A DNA stretch of 64,000 bases, from contig PCAK01000026.1 in assembly GCA_002730525.1 (NCBI GenBank), forward strand, positions 1-64,000, written 5' to 3'. Origin of the DNA: Acidobacteriota bacterium (GTDB lineage Bacteria > Acidobacteriota > Vicinamibacteria > Vicinamibacterales > UBA823). The notes under the pieces were generated by a model. That model had not been told where the DNA came from and searched no databases. It saw nothing but the letters and a program-made list of their open reading frames with translations. Below, piece by piece: positions 20,366-28,380 of this stretch; the first letter of the stretch is position 1, and each line of letters begins with the position of its first letter. The position numbers and the translations under genes are program-made.

Positions 20366-21568
20366 ATGACTGCAGCGGCTCGTTGGCTCATCGTGGCGTT
20401 TGTGCTCCTCGGGCTCGGCGCGTCGGCGGCTTCGACCTACGTCCACGCCCAGCTCCTCGGCGATCCGACCTACGTCAGCTTCTGCGACGTCAACGACACC
20501 GTCAGCTGTACTCAGGTCTATCTGAGCCGATACGGCAGCCTGGCGGGTGTCCCGGTCGCGTATCTCGGCCTGGTCTGGTTCGCGTTCGCTGGAGCGCTGC
20601 TCCTGGCGGCGCAGCGGGGGTCGGCCATGCTCCGCGAACACCTTCCGGCGTATCTCTTCGCGCTGTCGACCGTGGGACTGGCGGTCGTGCTCTATCTGGG
20701 CTACGCGTCGTTCGCCGTGCTCGGGGCGGTCTGCATGCTGTGCGTGACCGTCTACGTGGCGGTCGTCGGGCTCTTCGTGGTCTCGGGGGCTGCGGCCTCG
20801 ATCCCGATGTCCCAGGTACCCGGCCGAGCGCTCGCCGACCTGCGGTCGCTGAAGAGCTCTCCGGTCGGGCTCGGGCTCGCCGCGACCTTCGTCGTCGCGT
20901 CCGGATTGGGCGCGGCGTGGCTCGGTGAGCCGACGGGCCAGACGAGCACGGTGGCGCCCGCGGCGGCCCTCTCGGCTGTCGAGCGGGAGGAGTTCGTCCG
21001 CTGGTGGAGCGCGCAACCGCGAGTCGAGCTGCCGATCGAGGCGGATGGCGCCGCGGTCTTCGTTGTCAAGTTCAACGACTACATGTGCCCGCCGTGTCGG
21101 CAGACCTATTTGAACTACCGGCCAGTCTTTGCCAAGTACGAAGCCGAGAGGCCGGGTGCGGTGAAGTTGGTGACGAAGCACTATCCGCTCGATCCAGAGT
21201 GCAACAGCACCGCCCCCAACGGTGTGCATTACGCCTCGTGCGAGGCTGCGGCCGCGGTGTTGCTGGCCGGTCGCGGCGGCGCCGACGTCGAGGCGCTCGA
21301 GGTCTGGTTCTTCGATCGTCAGGCGACGCTGTCGCCGAGCAGCGTTCAGACCGCCGCGCGCGACGTCGGCGGCGTGGAGGATTTCGAGGCCGAGTACCCG
21401 GCCACGCTCGACCAGATCAGGGAGGACATCGCGCTGGGCGTGAGTCTCGGAGTCGAGGCGACCCCAACCTTCGTCATCAACGGCGTGCGAGTGACGGGCG
21501 GACTGACCGTCCCGTACTTCGATGCGGCGATCGCCTACGAACTGGAGCGGGCGGCCGCGACCCAATGA
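20366..21568 (+). CDS. VKOR-thioredoxin fusion, disulfide bond formation protein
   Basis: This 400-residue membrane protein joins an N-terminal vitamin K epoxide reductase domain and a C-terminal DsbA/thioredoxin-like domain. The VKOR part (~1-145) has several membrane helices, the loop cysteines C40 and C48, and the quinone-proximal CMLC pair (C123, C126). The periplasmic domain (~225-400) has CPPC (C241-C244) within KFNDYMCPPC and a cis-proline region ATPTFVINGVRV. The fusion would oxidise envelope proteins and pass electrons to quinone, replacing a DsbA/DsbB pair. The pilin upstream has two cysteines and is a plausible client. Confidence 0.9.
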   Translation: MTAAARWLIVAFVLLGLGASAASTYVHAQLLGDPTYVSFCDVNDTVSCTQVYLSRYGSLAGVPVAYLGLVWFAFAGALLLAAQRGSAMLREHLPAYLFALSTVGLAVVLYLGYASFAVLGAVCMLCVTVYVAVVGLFVVSGAAASIPMSQVPGRALADLRSLKSSPVGLGLAATFVVASGLGAAWLGEPTGQTSTVAPAAALSAVEREEFVRWWSAQPRVELPIEADGAAVFVVKFNDYMCPPCRQTYLNYRPVFAKYEAERPGAVKLVTKHYPLDPECNSTAPNGVHYASCEAAAAVLLAGRGGADVEALEVWFFDRQATLSPSSVQTAARDVGGVEDFEAEYPATLDQIREDIALGVSLGVEATPTFVINGVRVTGGLTVPYFDAAIAYELERAAATQ

Positions 21569-21632
21569 CCCCGCGCGGGCCGCGCGGCTGGCGTGCGGCC
21601 ATGCGCTCGAGTGAAGTAGGCGAGCGAGTTCC

Positions 21633-22616
21633 GTGCCCGCGATCCGCACTGAAGCCCTCACGAAGGAGTTCCCGGTTGGGTTCTGGCGCAAGCGTGTGCA
21701 CCGCGCGCTGGACCAGCTCACGCTTTCCGTCGAACCCGGCGAGGTCTTCGGGTTCCTCGGTCCCAACGGTGCGGGCAAGACGACGACCCTGAAGCTGCTG
21801 TTGCAGCTGATCTTTCCGACATCAGGCGTGGCCGAGATTCTCGGGCGTCCAGCAGGGTCGGTCGACGTGAGACACCGCATCGGCTATCTGCCGGAGACGC
21901 CGTATTTCTACGACAACCTCACGGCGGAAGAGCTGTTGCTCTACTTCGCGAAGCTGTTCGGCTACGCGCCGGCGGACCGCCGCCGTCGCGTCGACCGGCT
22001 GCTCGACGAGGTCGGCATCGGCAGCGAGCGCCGGCAGATGCTCCGACGTTTCTCCAAGGGGATGCTGCAGCGGGTCGGTGTCGCTCAAGCCCTCGTCAAT
22101 GACCCTGAGGTCGTGTTTCTCGACGAGCCGATGTCGGGCCTCGATCCGATCGGCCGCCGCCAGATTCGTGAGTTGATCCTGGACCTGCGTCGCCAGGGTC
22201 GGACGGTCTTTTTCAGTTCACACATTCTTGCGGACGCCGAGTCGATCTGTAGCCAGGCCGGCGTGCTGGTTGCCGGGAGGCTCGTCAGCGTCGGCCGGCT
22301 CGATGAGATCCTCGCCGTCGAGCGCGGCTGGGAACTCGTCGTCGCCGATCTGTCCGAGGTCGCCCAGCGGGCAATCGGCTCTCGCGCGCGCCGGATCACC
22401 CAGATCGCCCTCGGCCGCCATGCGCTGGAGGTCGCGCCGACCGAGTCCGACCAGTTCGTGCGCGACTGCATCGAGAGCGGGGCGCACGTCGTTGCCTTGA
22501 ATCCGCTGCACGCGACCCTTGAAGACTTCTTCTTGCGGGCGGTCCAGGACGAACGCGGGAACGAGGGCGCCTCCTCCGACGATTCGCGGGCCACGGAGCC
22601 TCCCCCAACGTCATGA
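21633..22616 (+). CDS. ABC transporter ATP-binding protein
   Basis: The 327-residue ATPase has Walker A GPNGAGKTT (~49-57), the signature FSKGMLQRVGVAQAL, Walker B VVFLDEP with the DEPMSGLDPIG D-loop, and the switch histidine (SSHIL). It resembles the CcmA/NosF-like exporter ATPases. The start is GTG 21633; no ATG fits better. The stop overlaps the permease gene by four bases. The substrate is unknown. Confidence 0.9.
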   Translation: MPAIRTEALTKEFPVGFWRKRVHRALDQLTLSVEPGEVFGFLGPNGAGKTTTLKLLLQLIFPTSGVAEILGRPAGSVDVRHRIGYLPETPYFYDNLTAEELLLYFAKLFGYAPADRRRRVDRLLDEVGIGSERRQMLRRFSKGMLQRVGVAQALVNDPEVVFLDEPMSGLDPIGRRQIRELILDLRRQGRTVFFSSHILADAESICSQAGVLVAGRLVSVGRLDEILAVERGWELVVADLSEVAQRAIGSRARRITQIALGRHALEVAPTESDQFVRDCIESGAHVVALNPLHATLEDFFLRAVQDERGNEGASSDDSRATEPPPTS

Positions 22617-23455
22617 CCGAATCGGCCAGCGGCGGCTTCGTGGCATCCCTCCGCGTTGTGGGCCATGTGGCGGTCCACGTGTTCAAGGAGTCGGTTCGTG
22701 ACCGGATCCTCTACAACCTGGTGATCTTTGCAGTGTTGCTCATCGCCGGCTCCTACCTCATGGGCCAGATAACCGCGGGGCAGGACGTCAAGATCATCAA
22801 GGATCTGGGGCTAGCGGCCACGTCCCTCTTCGGTTTGTTCATCGCCGTCTTTCTTGGCATCGGGCTCGTGTCGAAGGAGGTCCAGCGGCGGAGCATCTAC
22901 AGCCTGCTCGCCAAGCCCGTCACGCGACCCCAGTTCGTGCTCGGGAAGTACGCCGGCCTGGTGCTGACGCTGGCGGTGAATGTGGCGGTCATGATCGCCG
23001 CCCACTACTCCGTGCTGGGCGTCATGTCCTGGCTAGAGTCGCCGGAGTTCAGGGCCGGGTGGGAGGCGCCGGCGACCGACCCGGCGATGCTAAAGGCGTT
23101 CTTCCTGATCTTCGTGCAGCTGATGTTGATCACGGCGGTCGCGCTGTTCTTTTCTACCGTCTCGAGCGCCGCGCTAGCGGCGGCGCTGACGATCGGTCTC
23201 TACATCGTCGGGCATTTCAATGCCGATCTCAGGAATTTTGAAACCGTCGTGGACTCACCGGCCGCGGCAGCCCTGGCGCGAGGGTTCTACTATGTCCTGC
23301 CGAACCTGGCGCCGTTCGACGTCAAGACGGCCGTTGTGCACGCTCAGCCAGTACCGTGGGGCTACATAGCCTTGACGACGGCGTACGGCGTGGCCTATGT
23401 CGCGGCGCTGCTGCTGGCGTCGATCGTCGTTTTCTCTCGCCGAGACTTCAAGTGA
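22613..23455 (+). CDS. ABC transporter permease (ABC-2 type)
   Basis: This 280-residue protein has about six membrane segments, including IFAVLLIAGSYLMG, LFGLFIAVFLGIGLVSKEVQ and YGVAYVAALLLASIVVF. The motif VSKEVQRRSIYSLLAKPVTR is typical of ABC-2/NosY-like permeases. It is coupled to the ATPase before it (ATGA) and to the TPR gene after it, whose ATG overlaps its TGA. Confidence 0.85.
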   Translation: MTESASGGFVASLRVVGHVAVHVFKESVRDRILYNLVIFAVLLIAGSYLMGQITAGQDVKIIKDLGLAATSLFGLFIAVFLGIGLVSKEVQRRSIYSLLAKPVTRPQFVLGKYAGLVLTLAVNVAVMIAAHYSVLGVMSWLESPEFRAGWEAPATDPAMLKAFFLIFVQLMLITAVALFFSTVSSAALAAALTIGLYIVGHFNADLRNFETVVDSPAAAALARGFYYVLPNLAPFDVKTAVVHAQPVPWGYIALTTAYGVAYVAALLLASIVVFSRRDFK

Positions 23456-24399
23456 TGCCAACTGAGAAAGCGCCGAGCGCCCGGGTGAGTCCGCCGTTGG
23501 GTGGGTTGGGCCTGGCGCTCGCGATCGCAGTGCTCCTGGGCGGCGCTCTGGCGGCGCAGACCGCGCGCGACAATCGGTACGCCGCGTGGGAGACTGAGTC
23601 CGAGTTGCTCTACGTGCAGTCCGGCGCCGCGCTGACGCGTCTGGGCCTGGCGTTCGACGACCTGTTGGCCGACCTTTACTGGATCCGCGCTGTGCAGCAT
23701 TACGGCTCGACGAAAATCGCTGATGAAGCTGACCGGACCTACGACCTGCTGTACCCGTTTCTCGATCTTGCCACGACGCTTGACCCGCGTTTCAAGATCG
23801 CCTACAGATTTGGAGCGATCTTCCTGACCGAGGCGTACCCGGACGGCCCGGGCCGGCCCGAACAGGCGATCGCCCTGCTCGAGAAGGGTGTCGAGGCGAT
23901 GCCGGAGAGGTGGCAGTACCTGATGGATATCGGGTTCATCCACTACTGGTGGGTCCACGATTACGAGGCCGCGGCCGAGTGGTTCAGGACCGCGAGCGAA
24001 GTGGACGGCGCGCCATGGTGGCTCGAGCCGCTGGCGGCCACGACGCTCGCGCAAGGCGGTCAGCGGGGCGGGTCGCGGCTGCTCTGGCAGCAGCTGTTCG
24101 AGACGAGCGACAACGAGTGGCTGCAGGCCGAGGCCGGCCGCCGATTGCTCCAACTCGACGCGCTGGATGCCCTCGACCAGCTTGGTCTTGCAGCCCAGGC
24201 GTACCGCGACCGGACCGGCGATTGGCCGCGGACCTGGGCGCAGCTCATCGACATCGGGCTCGTGCCGTTCGAGCCGCTCGATCCGACCGGCACCGGCTAC
24301 ATCCTGGTTCCTGGGACCGGCGAGTTCGAACTCTCGAGCGACTCCTTGCTCTTCCCGTTGCCCAGCGAGCCTGAGGCGCTGCCGGATCCTGCGTCGTGA
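23455..24399 (+). CDS. TPR-repeat membrane-anchored protein of unknown function
   Basis: This 314-residue protein has an N-terminal hydrophobic anchor (GLALAIAVLLGGALAA, ~17-33) followed by helical tetratricopeptide-like repeats (DLATTLDPRFKIAYRFGAIF, PEQAIALLEKGVEAMPERWQ, DYEAAAEWFRTASEV). ATG 23455 shares its A with the permease stop, so it is probably part of the exporter operon. It could scaffold the ABC exporter or the pilus machinery. No enzymatic motif was seen. Confidence 0.75.
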   Translation: MPTEKAPSARVSPPLGGLGLALAIAVLLGGALAAQTARDNRYAAWETESELLYVQSGAALTRLGLAFDDLLADLYWIRAVQHYGSTKIADEADRTYDLLYPFLDLATTLDPRFKIAYRFGAIFLTEAYPDGPGRPEQAIALLEKGVEAMPERWQYLMDIGFIHYWWVHDYEAAAEWFRTASEVDGAPWWLEPLAATTLAQGGQRGGSRLLWQQLFETSDNEWLQAEAGRRLLQLDALDALDQLGLAAQAYRDRTGDWPRTWAQLIDIGLVPFEPLDPTGTGYILVPGTGEFELSSDSLLFPLPSEPEALPDPAS

Positions 24400-25307
24400 G
24401 TCCTGCCACGGTCGAGTGGGTCCTCGTGGCGCTCGCTGGGCTTGTCGTCGGCAGCTTCCTCAACGTCTGCATCCACCGGCTGCCTCTCGGCGGCTCCGTG
24501 GCCTCGCCGCCATCTCAGTGTCCCCGGTGCGGCGCCGGCATCCGGTGGTACGACAACGTCCCGGTGCTCAGCTATCTGCTGCTGCGCGGCCGGTGTCGAG
24601 GCTGTCGCGTGGCGATCTCGCCGGTCTACCCGTTGGTGGAAACCGTAGTGGCCGGACTGTTCGTGCTGCACTGGGTGGTGTTCGGATGGCAGCCGCTCCT
24701 GGCCGTCCGCCTCGTGTTTGCCTGCGCGCTCGTCGTCCTGTTCATGATCGATCTCAGGCACCACATCTTGCCCAACCGCATCACGCTACCGGGGATCGGC
24801 GTCGGGTTGGCGTGCAGCCTGGTGGCGCCACCAGGCTGGCTGAGCGCCACGATCGGTGCCGTGGCCGGCGGTGGGGTCCTCTTCGTCATCGCGGAAAGCT
24901 ACTATCGGATCCGTGGCGAAGAAGGGCTGGGGATGGGCGACGTGAAGATGCTGGCGATGATCGGCGCGTTTCTTGGGTGGCAGCAGATGATCGTGACGCT
25001 GATCCTCTCCTCGGTGGCCGGATCGGTCGTGGGTATCGGGCTGCTGGCCTCCGGCCGAGGGGGCCTGAAGTACGCGCTTCCGTTTGGCACCTTTCTCGCA
25101 CTCGGCGCGTTGGCGGCAAGCCTCGTCGGCGATCTGCTCTGGTGGTGGTACGTGTCGTTCTACCTGCTTGGCCTGACGGCCATCGTCCTGCTTGGCCTGA
25201 CGGCCATCGTCGGCGCGTTGATCGCCATCCTCGTCTTCGCGGTGCTGCGTCTTCGCGGTGCTGCGCTTCGGCGCCGCCGCGCGCAAGGCGAGCAGAGGCG
25301 CGCGTGA
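24396..25307 (+). CDS. pilD: Prepilin peptidase / N-methyltransferase
   Basis: This 303-residue A24 aspartyl peptidase has the N-terminal zinc motif (C42PRC45 and C67RGC70), and the two catalytic aspartates are in MIDLRHHILPNRIT (D119) and GLGMGDVKML (D182). It cleaves type IV prepilins such as the product of 19703 and methylates the new N-terminus in the inner membrane. The start is GTG 24396, overlapping the TPR gene stop. Residues ~257-272 show an exact tandem repeat of LLGLTAIV. Confidence 0.93.
   Translation: MSPATVEWVLVALAGLVVGSFLNVCIHRLPLGGSVASPPSQCPRCGAGIRWYDNVPVLSYLLLRGRCRGCRVAISPVYPLVETVVAGLFVLHWVVFGWQPLLAVRLVFACALVVLFMIDLRHHILPNRITLPGIGVGLACSLVAPPGWLSATIGAVAGGGVLFVIAESYYRIRGEEGLGMGDVKMLAMIGAFLGWQQMIVTLILSSVAGSVVGIGLLASGRGGLKYALPFGTFLALGALAASLVGDLLWWWYVSFYLLGLTAIVLLGLTAIVGALIAILVFAVLRLRGAALRRRRAQGEQRRA
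25164..25211 (+). repeat. Exact 24-base tandem duplication inside pilD
   Basis: Bases 25164-25187 are repeated without change at 25188-25211, duplicating eight residues (LLGLTAIV) in the last membrane helix. The frame is kept. A second near-duplicate (CTTCGCGGTGCTGCG, twice) follows at about 25236-25266. Confidence 0.9.
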
Positions 25308-25629
25308 CGGCGCGGCCGAGAACGTCTTCCTCGCGACCGCGCTGCAGGATGCGGTCGCGAAGCTGAAGGAGCGGGAACGGGCCAGCGCGGCCCGGGCGAC
25401 GGCGTCAGAGCGCCTGTCGGGGAAAATCATCGTCAGCATGGCCTCGGGGTTGCTCGTGGTCGGCCGCCGAGGCGAGGTTCGCATCCTGAATCCGGCGGGC
25501 CTGCAGATGCTGGGACTCAAGGCGATTGAGGACGGCGTGAGATTTCAGACGCTGCTTGGCCCGTGCGCCCCGGCGCTCGTGGCGGCGATCGAGGAGTGTC
25601 TCGCCTCCCAACAACCGATCGTGCGCCGA
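25258..25629 (+). pseudogene. PAS-domain sensor histidine kinase, N-terminal fragment
   Basis: The frame reads a helical linker (VFLATALQDAVAKLKERERAS) and then a PAS-like core (KIIVSMASGLLVVGRRGEVR, ILNPAGLQMLGL) ending at QQPIVRR near 25629. A kinase of this kind should continue with the rest of PAS, a HisKA histidine box and an HATPase domain. None of that is present; the frame runs on to 26124 as non-protein-like Arg/Gly/Pro-rich sequence. The only in-frame start is GTG 25258, overlapping pilD by 50 bases. The cognate regulator is probably the sigma-54 activator at 26947. Confidence 0.75.
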
Positions 25630-26095
25630 AGCCGGTCTCGAGCGCGCGGTCCAGGACCTCCGGTCGCCGTCGGACTGGGACCTCGTGCTCGCCGGGTCGA
25701 CGCGCTCGGGGTTCACCGAGGGCGGCCTGTCTCCGGTCCTCCCCGATGGGGCGCCGCTCGGGCTGGCCACGGCGACCGCCGACCTCCAGCAGGAGACGAA
25801 CCGGACTGGGGGCTGGGGGCCGAATACGCGGGTGTGGCGCCTCTATGCCTACGGGCCGGTCAGCGCGCTGGTGCCGGGCGGCGCGATCAACAACGTCAAC
25901 TATGTCGCCGTCTGGGTGGTCGACGACCTGTTCGAGACCGACGGCAATCCGCTGGTCGACGAGAACGAGGTCCTGACGCTGCACGCCGTTGGCTACGGCC
26001 CGATGAACACCCGCAAGGTGATGGAAGCGACACTGGTCCGTGTGTCGAGCGCGCAGGGCGGGGTCCGATGGCTGTCGTGGCGCGAGCTTCGGTAA
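25622..26095 (+). pseudogene. PilX-like minor pilin assembly protein, C-terminal fragment
   Basis: A second frame becomes protein-like exactly where the kinase frame fails. It starts AEAGLERAVQDLRSP, which resembles the end of a pilin-type N-terminal helix in PilX proteins, and continues with WRLYAYGPV, NNVNYVAVWVVDDLFETDGN and ENEVLTLHAVGYG before TGA-type termination at 26095. The hydrophobic prepilin N-terminus that PilX needs is missing. The likely explanation is a deletion joining the kinase gene to this gene, or an assembly join. Assignment to PilX rests on pattern memory, so it is moderate. Confidence 0.6.
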
Positions 26096-26195
26096 CCCCA
26101 GGTCTGGGGTTAGTCTGGCCGTGACGGCCCGGTCGCCCGATACGGCGAATGAAGCGTCGACACCGAGCTGCCGAGTGGTGCCTAAGCAGCGTGTT

Positions 26196-26211
26196 CTGTT
26201 ACACTTAACAG
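26196..26211. promoter_or_regulatory. Palindrome overlapping a -10-like hexamer
   Basis: Perfect arms CTGTTA (26196-26201) and TAACAG (26206-26211) flank CACT. The hexamer TACACT (26200-26205) inside it could be a -10 box for the gene at 26272. No good -35 was seen. It may be an operator. Confidence 0.4.
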
Positions 26212-26271
26212 ACGGGACGAGTAGGTGGTTGCCGACGGCCTGGGAGGCCGTGAGATCGGGAGAGTGACGAC

Positions 26272-26868
26272 ATGTGCAGCTGGAAGGTCGTGTGCGGTGC
26301 CGTGATGGTTCTCCTGATGGGGTTGCTGGCCGGTACGGCCGGAGCACAATCCCTTGCGGAAATCGGGCGCCGGGAAGAGGCTCGCCGCCAGGCCCTCGAA
26401 ACGCCTGCCAAGGTGTACACCAATGCCGATCTCACCGGCGGGGGCACGCTGACGACCGGCACAGCGAGCCTGCCGAGCCGGGCCACCGACATGCCGGGAG
26501 ACGCCACGCCCGGCGCGCTCCCGAACCCCGCTGCTCCGACCGAGCCAGACCCTCCAGCGGCGGCCGACGAATCGGCGGCGCAGCAGCGGGACGAGGACTA
26601 CTGGCGCGGACGCATCAACTCGGTTCGCCAGCAGTTGACGCGCAACGAACTATTCAAGGACGCGCTCCAGAACCGGATAGACGGCCTCTGGGCGGAGTTC
26701 ACTGCGATCGACGATCCGTTCCAGCGCCAGGAGGTCGAGTCGAACCGGCTCGACGCGCTGGCCGAGATGGAGCGGGTCGACGGGGAGATCGAGGCGCAGC
26801 AGCAGGACATCGCCGACATCCAGGAGGAGGCGCGCCGGGCCGGTGTGCCCCCCGGTTGGCTTCGGTGA
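26272..26868 (+). CDS. Secreted coiled-coil protein of unknown function
   Basis: This 198-residue protein has a signal peptide (hydrophobic VVCGAVMVLLMGLLAGTAGA, cleavage near AGA-QS). A Pro/Ala-rich linker (~75-105) follows, then a charged helical region (~108-190) with heptad-like leucines and glutamates, ending PPGWLR. No known domain was recognised. It lies between the pilus genes and the sigma-54 activator, so a pilus or envelope role is possible but unproven. GGGAGAG precedes the ATG. Confidence 0.7.
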   Translation: MCSWKVVCGAVMVLLMGLLAGTAGAQSLAEIGRREEARRQALETPAKVYTNADLTGGGTLTTGTASLPSRATDMPGDATPGALPNPAAPTEPDPPAAADESAAQQRDEDYWRGRINSVRQQLTRNELFKDALQNRIDGLWAEFTAIDDPFQRQEVESNRLDALAEMERVDGEIEAQQQDIADIQEEARRAGVPPGWLR

Positions 26869-26946
26869 CACGCGTCGCCCTCCCCTGCGTCCCGCCCGCC
26901 CTGAATCCGCCGAGTTGAGTCGAGCGGAGGTCAGGAGCTCAAGCCG

Positions 26947-28380
26947 GTGCCTACACCGCCCTCTTCGCCGTCTACGCAGATCCTCATCGTCGAAGACTAG
27001 GACTCGTTGCGCACGATGCTGCGCCACGCGCTCGAGGGCCACGGCCACGCCGTGGTCGAAGCGCGGGACGAGGTCGAAGCGAAGCAACGACTCGCCGCAG
27101 TCCGCCCGACGGTCGTCCTCTCGGATCTACGACTGCCACACGGCGACGGCTTCGGCGTTCTGCGGGCAGTGAAGGAGCAGGATTCGGAGACACCGGTGAT
27201 CGTCATGACGGCCTACGGCAGTATCGAGGACGCCGTGGCGGCGATGAAAGAAGGGGCTCTCGACTTTCTCGCCAAGCCGGTCGATCCCGAGCATCTGCGC
27301 CTTCTGGTGGCCCGCGCCATCGAACAGCGTCAGGTCGTCACCGAGAATGTGGCGTTGAAGGAAGAGCTGGTGGCTCGCCGGGGGATGCCGAACATCATCG
27401 GCGACGATCCCAAGCTGGGCAAGATTCTGGCGACGCTCGCGCGCGCGGCGCGCACCGACACGACCGTGCTGCTCGAGGGAGAGAGCGGGACCGGGAAAGA
27501 GCTCTTCGCGCGGGCGCTGCACACGCTCAGCCCACGAGCCGAGCGACCGTTCGTGGCGATCAACTGTGCTGCGATTCCAGACGCCCTGCTCGAATCGGAG
27601 CTGTTTGGTCACGAGAAAGGCGCCTTCACCGGCGCCGTGGCCCGGAAGCTGGGTAAGTTCGAGGTCGCGGATCGTGGGACCCTGTTTCTCGACGAGATCG
27701 GCGATCTGCCAATGGGGTTGCAGGCGAAGATTCTGCGGGCCCTCGAGGAGCGCTGCTTCGACCGTCTCGGCGGCACGACTGAACGGCGGGTGGACGTTCG
27801 CATCGTCGCCGCCACGAACAAGCGGCTCCTGGCGAGCGTGGCGGCCAAGCAATTTCGGGAAGATCTCTACTTCCGCCTGTCGGTGTTCCCGGTCGTCATT
27901 CCGCCACTGCGCGAGCGGTCGGGCGATGTGCCGCTGCTGGCTCGCCACTTCATCGACCGATTCTGCGCCGACCTCAGGAAGCCCCGATTGACGCTCTCGC
28001 CAGCCGCCGCGGCGGCCCTCCAGGCCTATGCCTGGCCGGGAAACGTACGGGAGCTGCAGAATTGCATCGAACGGGCGGTGATTCTCACCGACGGCGACAC
28101 GATCCGGCCGCCGCACCTCAACCTGTCGTCCGTGCCGCCAGGCGCGGGCGACGCAGGCGCCGACGCCTCGGCGTCACCCTGGGCGCAGGTAGATCTGTCG
28201 GGCAGTCTGACGGCCGCCACCGATCGGATCACCGCGGAGGTGGAGCACCGGAAGATCCAGCAGGCGCTGCAGGCGGCCGGAGGGCGTCGCACCGAGGCCG
28301 CGGCGCAGCTGGAGGTCAGCCCCAAAGCCCTCGCCGCAATGATCAAGAAGTACGCGATCGGAGCACCTGCGAGTCGCTAG
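26947..28380 (+). pseudogene. Sigma-54-dependent response regulator (NtrC/PilR family) with in-frame amber codon
   Basis: From GTG 26947, which has AGGAG at 26933-26937, the receiver domain begins normally (QILIVED) but meets TAG at 26998-27000, where relatives have an acidic residue (VED-x-DSLR). The frame then continues intact: phospho-acceptor SDLRLP (Asp ~60), VMTAYGS, LAKPVDP, AAA+ Walker A GESGTGKE, GAFTGA loop, DEIGDLP and a C-terminal Fis-type helix (RTEAAAQLEVSPKALAAMIKKY). If translated at all, it would restart at TTG 27007 or ATG 27016 and lack the first strand and part of the acidic pocket. A one-base change (GAG to TAG) explains it. Confidence 0.85.
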
